Source: Ruegeria arenilitoris
GTDB taxonomy: Bacteria; Pseudomonadota; Alphaproteobacteria; Rhodobacterales; Rhodobacteraceae
Direction of reading: 5' to 3'
Assembly: GCF_013032445.1 (NCBI RefSeq)
Contig: NZ_WQCA01000008.1
Location: 186,001 to 250,000, forward strand
DNA: 64,000 nt
A program made the translations under genes and the position numbers. Below the pieces are notes generated by a model, which saw nothing but the letters and a program-made list of their open reading frames with translations, was not told the origin of the DNA and searched no databases. Of this stretch, positions 52,038 through 60,376 are shown piece by piece; position 1 is the stretch's first letter, and every line of letters starts with the position of its first letter.

Positions 52038-53132
52038 ATGCAAACTATCAAAGCCGCCGTCTGCCGGGCGTTCAACGCGCCTCTGGTCATCGAAGACATC
52101 CAGATCGCGCCCCCCGGCACCGAAGAGGTCGAGGTGACGCTGGATGCGGTGGCGATCTGCCATTCCGACATCACTTACGCCACCGGGGCCTGGGGCGGGC
52201 ACTTGCCTGCCGTCTACGGGCACGAAGCCGCAGGCGTGATCACCGCAACCGGAGACGCGGCAGGAGGGTTTCAGGTGGGCGATGCGGTCGTGGTAACCCT
52301 GATTCGCGCCTGCGGGTCCTGCCCATCCTGCGCAGGTGGTCAGCCGACGATCTGCGAGACGCCCTATGACTCGGTCAACGGACCGCTGCGCACGTCGGAC
52401 GGGGGGCCACTGGATCAGGCAATGGCCTGCGGAGCATTTGCCGAGAAAGTCGTCGTCAGCCACCGACAAATCGTGAAAATCCCCGAAACCATGCCCAAGG
52501 ATGTCGCCAGCCTGCTGTCTTGTGGGGTGATCACCGGGGTTGGTGCGGCGGTGAATGCAGCCAAGCTCCGCCCCGGTCAGGACGTGGTTGTCATCGGTGC
52601 AGGTGGCGTCGGGCTGAATGCCATTCAGGGCGCACGCCTCGCTGGCGCGCGGCGGATTGTGGCAGTCGACATGACCGAAGATAAACTGGAAATCGCCAGG
52701 GAATTCGGCGCCACCCACGGCGTTCTGGCCAGCCAAAAGCAACCGTGGAAAGCCGCCTACAAAGCTCTGGGCGGGCGCGGCGCCGATGCGGTCCTGATCA
52801 CCGTTGGCGCGATCCCGGCATATGATCAGGCCCCGCGTTATTTGGGCCGTGGTGGCAAGGCGATCATGATCGGCATGCCGCATTCAGGCGATATGTCCAG
52901 CTATGAACCCGTTGTTCTGGCGGCGCTGGGTCAGGGGCTTGTCGGCTCGAAGATGGGCGATGTGGTTATTCAGCGCGATATTCCGTGGATGATCGACCTC
53001 TATGAACAGGGGCGGTTGAAGCTGGATGAACTGATCTCGGGCCGTTGGTCTCTGGACCAGATCAACGAGGCAATTGAGGACACCAAAACCGGATCGGCCA
53101 AGCGCAACGTGATCCTGTTCGAGAGGGGGTAA
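52038..53132 (+). CDS. zinc-dependent alcohol dehydrogenase
   Basis: A 364-residue medium-chain dehydrogenase. The catalytic zinc site is AICHSD with GHEAAG. The structural zinc site is CGSCPSCAGGQPTIC. The Rossmann glycine motif is GAGGVGLNAIQGA. It oxidises alcohols with NAD(P). It lies six bases before the enolase-superfamily gene, so the two form a unit. The natural substrate is unknown. A well-placed GGGAG precedes the start. Confidence 0.9.
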   Translation: MQTIKAAVCRAFNAPLVIEDIQIAPPGTEEVEVTLDAVAICHSDITYATGAWGGHLPAVYGHEAAGVITATGDAAGGFQVGDAVVVTLIRACGSCPSCAGGQPTICETPYDSVNGPLRTSDGGPLDQAMACGAFAEKVVVSHRQIVKIPETMPKDVASLLSCGVITGVGAAVNAAKLRPGQDVVVIGAGGVGLNAIQGARLAGARRIVAVDMTEDKLEIAREFGATHGVLASQKQPWKAAYKALGGRGADAVLITVGAIPAYDQAPRYLGRGGKAIMIGMPHSGDMSSYEPVVLAALGQGLVGSKMGDVVIQRDIPWMIDLYEQGRLKLDELISGRWSLDQINEAIEDTKTGSAKRNVILFERG

Positions 53133-53138
53133 CGGCGG

Positions 53139-54371
53139 ATGAAACTGCAGGACCTCGACATCATCGTCACCGCCCCGCCCGCGCCGGGCTGGGGTGGGCG
53201 CTATTGGATACTGGTGAAAGTCACCACTGATACCGGGATCACCGGTTGGGGCGAATGTTATGCGTCCTCGGTTGGCCCCGATGCGATGCAGCATGTCATT
53301 CGCGACGTCTTCGAAAGGCACATGCTGGGTGAAAATCCGGAAAACATTGAGCTGATGTTCCGCCGCGCCTATTCCAGCGGTTTCACCCAGCGCCCGGACC
53401 TGACCGTGATGGGCGCATTCTCGGGGCTTGAGATCGCGTGCTGGGACATTCTGGGCAAGGATCGCGACCGCCCGGTCTATGCCCTGCTGGGCGGGCTGAT
53501 GAACAAGCTTATCCGGGCCTATACCTACCTCTACCCCCTACCCCAGCATAGCCTGACCGATTTCTGGACCTCGCCCGAACAGGCCGGGGAATGCGCGGCC
53601 GAGATGGTGCGGCGCGGGTTCACGGCGGTGAAATTCGATCCCGCCGGCCCTTACACCATTCGCGGCGGGCATATGCCGGCGATGTCCGATATTTCGATGT
53701 CGGTCGCCTTCTGCAAAGCGATCCGAGAGACCGTGGGTGACAAGGCCGATCTGCTGTTCGGCACACATGGCCAGTTCAACACGGCGGGCGCGATCCGGCT
53801 GGGCCAAGCGCTGGAGCCGTATTCTCCGCTATGGTTCGAAGAGCCCACCCCGCCAGACATGATCGAGGACATGGCCCGCGTTGCCCGAAACGTCCGCATC
53901 CCTGTAGCCACCGGCGAACGCATGACCACCAAGGCCGAATTCGGTGCCGTCCTGCGTGCTGGGGCCGCCGAGATCCTACAACCTGCATTGGGTCGCGCCG
54001 GTGGCATTTGGGAGATGAAAAAGGTCGCCGCCATGGCCGAGGTGTTCAACGCCCAGATGGCCCCCCACCTTTATGCCGGGCCGGTCGAATGGGCCGCCAA
54101 CATCCATCTCGCCGCGTCGATCCCGAATCTGCTGCTGCTGGAGACCATCGAAACCCCGTTCCATGACGCCCTGATCAAAGGCACGCTTCGTGTGGACGAG
54201 GGCTTTGTACACGCCCCGACCGCGCCCGGTTTGGGGATCGACGTGGACGAAGATCTGGCCCGCGCGCATCCTTACACCGGCGACGGGTTGCACCTGCAAA
54301 TGCAGGAAGTGCCCTGCGACTATGTCAACGGCAACGCCTTTCAGGGCGGCGCGCCAGCGACCGAGGGGTGA
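53139..54371 (+). CDS. mandelate racemase/muconate lactonizing (enolase) superfamily enzyme
   Basis: A 410-residue enolase-superfamily protein of the galactonate dehydratase/mannonate dehydratase-like branch. The N-terminal capping domain is followed by the barrel with metal-ligand regions around FGTHGQFNT, LWFEEPTPPD and IPVATGERM, and a late acid-base His in MAPHLYAGP. It abstracts the proton alpha to a carboxylate, typically dehydrating a sugar acid. With the upstream dehydrogenase it could make a short sugar-acid or polyol pathway; the substrate is not determined. Confidence 0.86.
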   Translation: MKLQDLDIIVTAPPAPGWGGRYWILVKVTTDTGITGWGECYASSVGPDAMQHVIRDVFERHMLGENPENIELMFRRAYSSGFTQRPDLTVMGAFSGLEIACWDILGKDRDRPVYALLGGLMNKLIRAYTYLYPLPQHSLTDFWTSPEQAGECAAEMVRRGFTAVKFDPAGPYTIRGGHMPAMSDISMSVAFCKAIRETVGDKADLLFGTHGQFNTAGAIRLGQALEPYSPLWFEEPTPPDMIEDMARVARNVRIPVATGERMTTKAEFGAVLRAGAAEILQPALGRAGGIWEMKKVAAMAEVFNAQMAPHLYAGPVEWAANIHLAASIPNLLLLETIETPFHDALIKGTLRVDEGFVHAPTAPGLGIDVDEDLARAHPYTGDGLHLQMQEVPCDYVNGNAFQGGAPATEG

Positions 54372-54429
54372 CAATCAAACCCGGTTTGGGTCATATTGGC
54401 CCTACCCCAAGTTGCGAAACAGGCCACTC

Positions 54430-54771
54430 GTGACCACCAAGCCAGAAGACACCAAAAGCGCTCAGGCAGATAGTCCTGCCGATATGAAAGAAAGCGCCGC
54501 CCAGGCTGCGGCCTTTCTGAAAGTGCTGGCGCATGAGGGGCGGCTGATGATCCTGTGCCATCTGGGTGAAGGCGAGAAATCTGTGAGCGAGCTTGAGGAC
54601 CTGCTTCAAACCCGTCAGGCAGCTGTCAGCCAAATGTTGGCGCGACTACGTCAAGAACGGTTGGTCTCGACCCGCAGAGAAGGAAAAACCATCTATTACT
54701 CGCTGCAGGATGGCAATACCGCGCAGGTCATCGGGCTGCTGTATGATCTGTTCTGCAAGCCGGACAGTTAG
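54430..54771 (+). CDS. ArsR-family repressor, SqrR/BigR-like persulfide sensor
   Basis: A 113-residue ArsR-type repressor. The winged-helix core is FLKVLAHEGRLMILCHLGEGEKSVSELEDLL and RQAAVSQMLARLRQERLVSTRREGKTIYYSL. Two cysteines, in ILCHL and in LYDLFCKPDS, occupy the positions of the SqrR/BigR dithiol that senses persulfide. The start is a GTG at 54430, or an internal ATG at 54484; neither has a strong ribosome site. It converges on the ABC/cNMP gene with a four-base stop overlap. Confidence 0.85.
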   Translation: MTTKPEDTKSAQADSPADMKESAAQAAAFLKVLAHEGRLMILCHLGEGEKSVSELEDLLQTRQAAVSQMLARLRQERLVSTRREGKTIYYSLQDGNTAQVIGLLYDLFCKPDS

Positions 54772-57716
54772 TTCGAGACATAGCCCGCGATCACCTGCAA
54801 CAGCTTGAAGGCGGTCGCAGCGTCGTTTTCAACCACAGCCAGGAATTCCTCCTCACCGATCCGCAGACAGGACAGCTCGGTCTCGGCAACCATGCTGAGC
54901 GCGCGGGGTTCCTTGCGGATCAGCCCCAGTTCCCCAACCAGCGCGCCCGGTCCGACCTTGGTGATCAGTTGGTCGGGTCCTTCCTTCTGCGGCAGGTACA
55001 GCCCTGCCTTCCCTTCCAACACCACATAGGCGCCGTCGGTGGGCTGGTCGTCCTTCAGGAACACGACCTCGCCCGGCTGGGCATCATACCAGCGCGCACC
55101 AAAGGCCAGCAGACGCAACTGTCTGCGGTCGAGACCGGAAAACAGCGGTGTCTGCTCCAACGCGCGCAGCTTGCGCGCCAGGTCGGCCGAGGCGGCGCTG
55201 TCCTCTTCCACCGTGGTATCCCCTTTATCTGAAACCACACGACCTTGCCGGATTTCAACAAAACTGTCGAACTTGTCCGGGTTTTCAAAATGGTCATTCA
55301 GATAGATCACGGTCGTATCCGGCAACAACTCGCGCAGGTTTTTGTAGACCGCGACCTGAGTTCTCATGTCATAGCTGGCAAGCGCATTTTCCAGGATCAG
55401 AATATCAGGCTTCTTGATCGTCGCACGTGTAAAGGCCAACGGTTCGGCAAAGACGGCAGGCAGGTTCTGACCACCGATTGCGACCGGCACGTCGTAAATC
55501 AGCTCAACCACCAGCGGACGCGCACCGTTTGCGTCCAGAACATCGACAATCAACTTGCGCGCCTCGTCCGAACGACCGCCGCCAATTTGGCTGACCTTGC
55601 CGAACAGAGCATTCTCCATCACCGTCAAACCGGGCGCGAAAGCGTCTTTATGCAGTGGCAAAAAGACATCCTGCAAGCCCTCTAACAGCTTTTCCGAGTG
55701 GCTATGACGCAGTTCCAGAATGCGGTTCTTAAGCTCATCCGTGAAGGCGGGCCCGATCTGTTCAGCCGAGATCACAAACGGCACCGCCAGAAGGTTCGCC
55801 AGCTTTTCGTCATCCAGCCCCGACACGCCCTCGTTCCGGGTCTTCTCGACAAGCTCAAGTGCGGTCTCGTAAGTTTTGGCTTCCAGACCAAGCTTGCGGA
55901 ACAACGGATGGTCTGTTCCGTCCAGACCAAAGATCTGGCGCAGCATCTCAATCACGTCGCGGGTCAGACTGACCAGCGTTTTGTCCAGCCCCAACTCACG
56001 CAGCTGCCCAAGGAAAACGGTCTGGCGGGCCAACAGCTCCTGCGTAACCGGAACCCGTGGCGTCGCGAACAGCAGATTTTCCGCGACAGGTAACGCCGAA
56101 TTATACGTGCACCAGTCAAAGACCAACGCCTGTTGATCCAGACCGGCCTTTTGCACTGCCTGTTGCACAACAGGGCGCAGCTCAACCAGTTTCTGCGCAA
56201 GTTCCGGATGTTCGGCGGCGACGAATACCTGATCCGATCCACGTTGGAACAAAGCGGCCCCCGACCCCATTCCATCAATCAAATGCAGCCACCAGTCCCG
56301 TAACGCCTCGGGGCTATCCAAACCGGCCAGCGATGGATCGAGCCAGTCTGCTTGATATGGATCGGGGCTGTTGCCTGCGCGCTGCGTCTCGGCAAAGTCG
56401 GGGTCGTCGGTTTGGGTTGTTAGTGGCCTTTGTCGCATCGGCATCATGACATTGTCGCCCAGCGTGCCCTGAAACATGACCGGACGTGACGAGGCATAGC
56501 CGATGCGCGCGGCGACGACGCTTTGGTGCAGGGTCGCCAGATTTTCGTCGCCCACCTCAACCCGACCCGAACTGGGCAGGATTTCCCGCGTCAGCAGCTC
56601 GGCCACAGCGCGTCGATCCTCTTCGCTGGGGGCAGCGATGCCGATGGTTTGCCCGCCGGCAAATGTGAGGTTCAGATCATCCAGCACCTGATTGCCGTCC
56701 ATATCCCGGACCGAAACCCGATCCAGCAAGATATCGCCATTCAGACGCGGGCAGGTTTCGGGCTCGCCCTCGAACAGCTTTTCATCCGGCATCCCCGGCG
56801 GCGCAAAGCGTTCGATCACCACATCCCAGCGCAGCGACATGTCCTGCGTCTGGTTGTAATAGGTCAGCAGTTCCTTCCACGGCGAGCTCAGATCCTTGTA
56901 CGCGGCCAAGGCCGCCACCAGCGCCCCCAGCGAGACCGAGCCCTGCAGAACCAGAAGACCACCAACCAGGTAGAACATGAAAGGCGTCAACTGCGAGATG
57001 AAGTTGTTGATGAACTTCATAAAAAACTTTTTCTGGTAGATCTCGAACCGGATACCGAACAAACGCCCCAACTGTTCTGAGATCATCGCACGTCGATAGC
57101 GCCAACCGCCATTACCCCGCAGGGTCGAAGCCCCGGCGGCGTTCTCGCCGATCTGAGCGGCCAGAATGCGGACTTCCTGAATGCGTTTCTTGTTCAGTAG
57201 GTTGATCTGCCGCTGCAGCTTGGGGATCAGCCACGCCTGCAGCGGGATCAACGCCACGGCGGCAAGGCCGAACCAGACGCTTTGCAGGAACAGGAAAGAC
57301 AGGATCGTGATCATCTGACCGGCTTGCAGCACCGGCTGGCTGATCGCATCCCCCATCAAACCGCCCATCGGCTCGCTTTCGGCGGTGATCATCGACACCA
57401 TCTCGCCCTGGCTAACCCGTTCGAAATAGGGTTGCGGAAAGCGCAGGGCGCGGTTGATCAGTTGGTAACGGAACCGGCGCAACATCCGTTCGCTCAGCAC
57501 GCCTTTCATGGTGTTGATGCGCATCTTCATCAGGCCATGCGCCAGCACCGCCACCAGAAAGGCACAGCAAAGGATGATCAGGAATGTCGTTTGCGGTAGC
57601 TCATATCCCAGAAAGTCGACCACAGGACTGGCCGCACCGATCGCATCGTTGATGATGCGCTTGGGTAGTTCCAGCGTTAAATACAACAATGGAAATAGCG
57701 TGGACGTCACGGCCAA
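54768..57716 (-). CDS. degenerate ABC transporter fused to cyclic-nucleotide-binding domain
   Basis: A 982-residue protein counted from TTG at 57716; the coding frame extends 20 codons further to an ATA at 57776. The order is: a six-helix ABC membrane domain (residues 1-300); a nucleotide-binding domain from about 328; a 265-residue insertion (about 425-690); the rest of that domain; and a cNMP-binding domain (about 850-975, PGEVVFLKDDQPTDGAYVVLEG). The Walker A position reads GIAAPSEEDRR (359-369), with no GKS/T. The Q-loop Gln is also missing (GYASSRPVMF). The signature is IGGQ (747-750). Walker B, DILILENA (771-778), and the switch His (809) are kept. The protein probably cannot hydrolyse ATP normally. 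Substrate unknown. Confidence 0.8.
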   Translation of the reverse strand: MAVTSTLFPLLYLTLELPKRIINDAIGAASPVVDFLGYELPQTTFLIILCCAFLVAVLAHGLMKMRINTMKGVLSERMLRRFRYQLINRALRFPQPYFERVSQGEMVSMITAESEPMGGLMGDAISQPVLQAGQMITILSFLFLQSVWFGLAAVALIPLQAWLIPKLQRQINLLNKKRIQEVRILAAQIGENAAGASTLRGNGGWRYRRAMISEQLGRLFGIRFEIYQKKFFMKFINNFISQLTPFMFYLVGGLLVLQGSVSLGALVAALAAYKDLSSPWKELLTYYNQTQDMSLRWDVVIERFAPPGMPDEKLFEGEPETCPRLNGDILLDRVSVRDMDGNQVLDDLNLTFAGGQTIGIAAPSEEDRRAVAELLTREILPSSGRVEVGDENLATLHQSVVAARIGYASSRPVMFQGTLGDNVMMPMRQRPLTTQTDDPDFAETQRAGNSPDPYQADWLDPSLAGLDSPEALRDWWLHLIDGMGSGAALFQRGSDQVFVAAEHPELAQKLVELRPVVQQAVQKAGLDQQALVFDWCTYNSALPVAENLLFATPRVPVTQELLARQTVFLGQLRELGLDKTLVSLTRDVIEMLRQIFGLDGTDHPLFRKLGLEAKTYETALELVEKTRNEGVSGLDDEKLANLLAVPFVISAEQIGPAFTDELKNRILELRHSHSEKLLEGLQDVFLPLHKDAFAPGLTVMENALFGKVSQIGGGRSDEARKLIVDVLDANGARPLVVELIYDVPVAIGGQNLPAVFAEPLAFTRATIKKPDILILENALASYDMRTQVAVYKNLRELLPDTTVIYLNDHFENPDKFDSFVEIRQGRVVSDKGDTTVEEDSAASADLARKLRALEQTPLFSGLDRRQLRLLAFGARWYDAQPGEVVFLKDDQPTDGAYVVLEGKAGLYLPQKEGPDQLITKVGPGALVGELGLIRKEPRALSMVAETELSCLRIGEEEFLAVVENDAATAFKLLQVIAGYVSN

Positions 57717-57776
57717 CAGGATCAGTTGATCGCGTTTTGAGTACTTCCAAATAAACCGGAAAATCGAACGTTCTAT
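57717..57776 (-). other. upstream coding extension of ABC/cNMP gene with ATA as possible start
   Basis: In frame with the ABC gene, these 60 bases read ATA followed by ERSIFRFIWKYSKRDQLIL, a family-like N-terminus completing the first membrane helix. No ATG, GTG or TTG lies in frame between the upstream stop near 57850 and 57716. The ATA at 57774-57776 sits where relatives start, with AGGGGCAGG just upstream. Confidence 0.55.
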
Positions 57777-57976
57777 GGAACCTGCCCCTGTTGTGGATAA
57801 CTGATCCGATCCTGAAGAAAGTGCCGCAAATCCAACACTCTGAATTTACAGCAATCGTGACCTGTGACGCAAATGGTTTCCAGTTAGAAATTATCCGCCA
57901 TGTGTGAACAAGTTCATTTGCGCCGCAACGGTTTAGCCCGTAAGCTTCGCTTCAGGACGATATCGGGAGGAACAAT

Positions 57977-58366
57977 TTGACTGCCAGCATAGGCGCAGTG
58001 CTATTGATGCTCTGCTTATTGCAGATCAAACATATGTTTGCGGACTATTTTCTTCAGACTCCAAAAATGTTGTCCGGGCGCGGTGAATACTTTCACTGGG
58101 GCCGCGCACAGCATGCAGCTGTGCATGTTGTCGGGTCAATAATCGTCTTCCTGCTTTTCGGGGCGCCGTGGTCATTTATTCTGATCATTTCCGCGCTGGA
58201 ATGGATCGTCCATTTCAATATCGACTTTGCCAAGGCCAATTATTCGGACAAGAAAAAACTGTCTCCGGCACAGGCGGCTTTCTGGCGTGCCACTGGGCTG
58301 GATCAGTTGATGCACAACCTGACTTATATCGCGATGGTCTGGGCTTGGGTGAAATTCGCCGCCTGA
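57977..58366 (+). CDS. DUF3307 family membrane protein
   Basis: A 129-residue integral membrane protein of the DUF3307 family. It starts with TTG at 57977, six bases after GGGAGG. Hydrophobic segments are IGAVLLMLCLLQ, AAVHVVGSIIVFLLF, WSFILIISALEWIVHF and NLTYIAMVWAWVKFA. The conserved KHMFADYFLQT and HxxxDxxK-like sequence (VHFNIDFAKANYSDKK) are present. Function unknown. It diverges from the ABC gene. Confidence 0.85.
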   Translation: MTASIGAVLLMLCLLQIKHMFADYFLQTPKMLSGRGEYFHWGRAQHAAVHVVGSIIVFLLFGAPWSFILIISALEWIVHFNIDFAKANYSDKKKLSPAQAAFWRATGLDQLMHNLTYIAMVWAWVKFAA

Positions 58367-58400
58367 CCGGCACTGCGCCTACGGCGAATTTCTGGACCGG

Positions 58401-59705
58401 CTAGCCCAATACCGAAAAACTGCTTTCTTCATTGATCGGACGTTTGCGGGAATAGAAGCCGACATCGATCATGCGCTTGATATAGGGCAGTTCGAACTGC
58501 AGCGGCTGCGCATCGTGATCCGCCCCGCCTTCGCAATAGTCGATCAGAGCGGCCATCATCTTGCCCGCGATCGGCGCGTTCTTGTATTGGTTTCCACTGG
58601 TACCGCAGGCCATGTAGAATCCCGGCAGGCTGGACTTGTCATAGATCGGAATCCAGTCGGTCGAGGCGTCATACAGATCGACCACTCCGCGTGTCTTGGA
58701 CGGAATACCAAGACTGGGCACACGTTGCGCATAACGCATCGCCTGTGTGGTCCACTGGTCGGTGAAGTCATGATTGTAGTGCACGTCATCCTCGCACCAC
58801 TGATGCGGATCGCATTCCGGATCTTCCGAGCCGACCAGGATGTGGTTGCCATGCTCGGGGCGGCAATAGCATGCGATGTCGCTGTCCGACACGATGGTGC
58901 CGTCGTTTTCGAAATCGAACCCTTCGGGCGCGGGGACGTGTACAACTTCTTGCCGCAGGGGGCGGGTTTCGATGGTCATGTCGTCCAGCACGCCCGCCAT
59001 CTTGTTGATGATCGCCGAACCCGGTCCGGCCACATTCACCACCACCTTGGCGCGAAGCTCCTCGCCCGAAGCTAGTTTGACGCCGGTCACGCGCCCGCCG
59101 TCGGTCAGAATCTCCATCACTTCAGCGCCGGTGCGCACCTCGGCTCCGTGCTGCTTGGCAGCATCCATAAGGTTCTGGGCCGACAAGGCCGGGTCGGTGA
59201 CATAACCCGCTTGCGGCCAATACACCGCGCCTTGCATCTTGCGCCCGTTCGGTTGGCCGAATTCCGGGTCATCCATGCGGCGCGGCGGAGCGAAACTCTC
59301 CAGAGAATAGACCGGCAGGCGCTCGGTAATTTGCTCGGACGACCATTCCTCGAACGGACAATCCAGATCAGCACTGTTCTTAATGTGCTTTTCCAACATC
59401 CCATTGGCGTCTGTTTTCATCACCAGACATCCCGTCTCGCGGAACTGCGCCAGATTGGCATCTTCGGGCAGACCCAGATACGCGGCCCAGTCGCGCCAAT
59501 AGTGATACCCCTCCCACGCAAACGCGGTGCCATCGAAGGTCGAGTAATGCATCCGAATGATCGCACAGGACCCTGCGGTCGACCCATGGCCCACCTGAGA
59601 ATTTCGATCCAACGACAGTGTTTTCCACCCGGCTTTTGCCATCTCGAACGCGATGGCGGCTCCGATGACACCAGTGCCGATGATGATTGCGTCTGGTTGG
59701 CTCAT
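58401..59705 (-). CDS. FAD-dependent amino-acid oxidase-type (DAO) oxidoreductase
   Basis: A 434-residue flavoprotein of the DAO family. The FAD-binding glycine motif is AIIIGTGVIGAAIAFEMAKAG at the start. The second FAD region is VVNVAGPGSAIINKMAG. IYDKSSLPGFYMACGTSGNQYKNAP lies near the end. The family oxidises sarcosine, dimethylglycine or other N-methyl amino acids. It is the last gene of a four-gene operon; its start overlaps the TetR stop by four bases. Its substrate is likely an N-methylated compound by context. Confidence 0.86.
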   Translation of the reverse strand: MSQPDAIIIGTGVIGAAIAFEMAKAGWKTLSLDRNSQVGHGSTAGSCAIIRMHYSTFDGTAFAWEGYHYWRDWAAYLGLPEDANLAQFRETGCLVMKTDANGMLEKHIKNSADLDCPFEEWSSEQITERLPVYSLESFAPPRRMDDPEFGQPNGRKMQGAVYWPQAGYVTDPALSAQNLMDAAKQHGAEVRTGAEVMEILTDGGRVTGVKLASGEELRAKVVVNVAGPGSAIINKMAGVLDDMTIETRPLRQEVVHVPAPEGFDFENDGTIVSDSDIACYCRPEHGNHILVGSEDPECDPHQWCEDDVHYNHDFTDQWTTQAMRYAQRVPSLGIPSKTRGVVDLYDASTDWIPIYDKSSLPGFYMACGTSGNQYKNAPIAGKMMAALIDYCEGGADHDAQPLQFELPYIKRMIDVGFYSRKRPINEESSFSVLG

Positions 59706-60376
59706 GACAGGTCTCCTTTCCAGCAGCGCAGGGAATATGCGCTGAATTCCTCAACTTCTTCAGGTTTCGGTTCGACGCCGGTGAACGCGTACAGGTAGTG
59801 CGGCACCATCGAAATCCGTGTTTCTATCGGCTCGTTCAGTTGCGCCAGATCGTATCCGATCTGCATGTAATACAGCACTCGGGCACGGGTTTCGGCCTCG
59901 ACCTCAGGATACCCGTAGCGGGCAAACATGGCGTGCAAGGCCTCGAGCCGCCGGGCGTCCGATTGATCCAAAGCGCGGCGTACCTTGCCCGATTTGCGCG
60001 CCCAGTCCCGCACGGCAAAGTCCAGTGCCGTATCAAACAGATCCGTGTTCACCACGCAGCGATGCACGTTGCAGACCGCCGCCGTGATGGTCTCCGCCGG
60101 GGCCTCAGCTTGTGCAACCAGTCCCGCCGTATTTGTGGCCTGCCAGCGGGCCAGCAAAGCGTCCAGTAATTCTTGCCGCGACTTGAAGTACCAATAGAAC
60201 GAGGACCGCGACACCGCCATCCGCTCGGCCAGGCTCAGAACCTTGATCTGGTCCACCCCGTCCGAGATCAGCACATCCATCGCCACATTCAGCCAGTCGT
60301 CACGCGTGACCTTGATGTTGCCGACCAGAGGTTCAGCCTTGGGGTCGTCCCTGTGCAGGATCGGTTTAGTATTCAT
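59702..60376 (-). CDS. TetR/AcrR-family regulator
   Basis: A 224-residue TetR-type repressor. The helix-turn-helix (DWLNVAMDVLISDGVDQIKVLSLAERMAVSRSSFYWYFKSRQELLDALLARW) is typical. The variable ligand domain follows. It starts directly before the MttB stop and overlaps the start of the oxidoreductase, so it is inside the operon and likely senses the substrate. Ligand unknown. Confidence 0.9.
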   Translation of the reverse strand: MNTKPILHRDDPKAEPLVGNIKVTRDDWLNVAMDVLISDGVDQIKVLSLAERMAVSRSSFYWYFKSRQELLDALLARWQATNTAGLVAQAEAPAETITAAVCNVHRCVVNTDLFDTALDFAVRDWARKSGKVRRALDQSDARRLEALHAMFARYGYPEVEAETRARVLYYMQIGYDLAQLNEPIETRISMVPHYLYAFTGVEPKPEEVEEFSAYSLRCWKGDLS

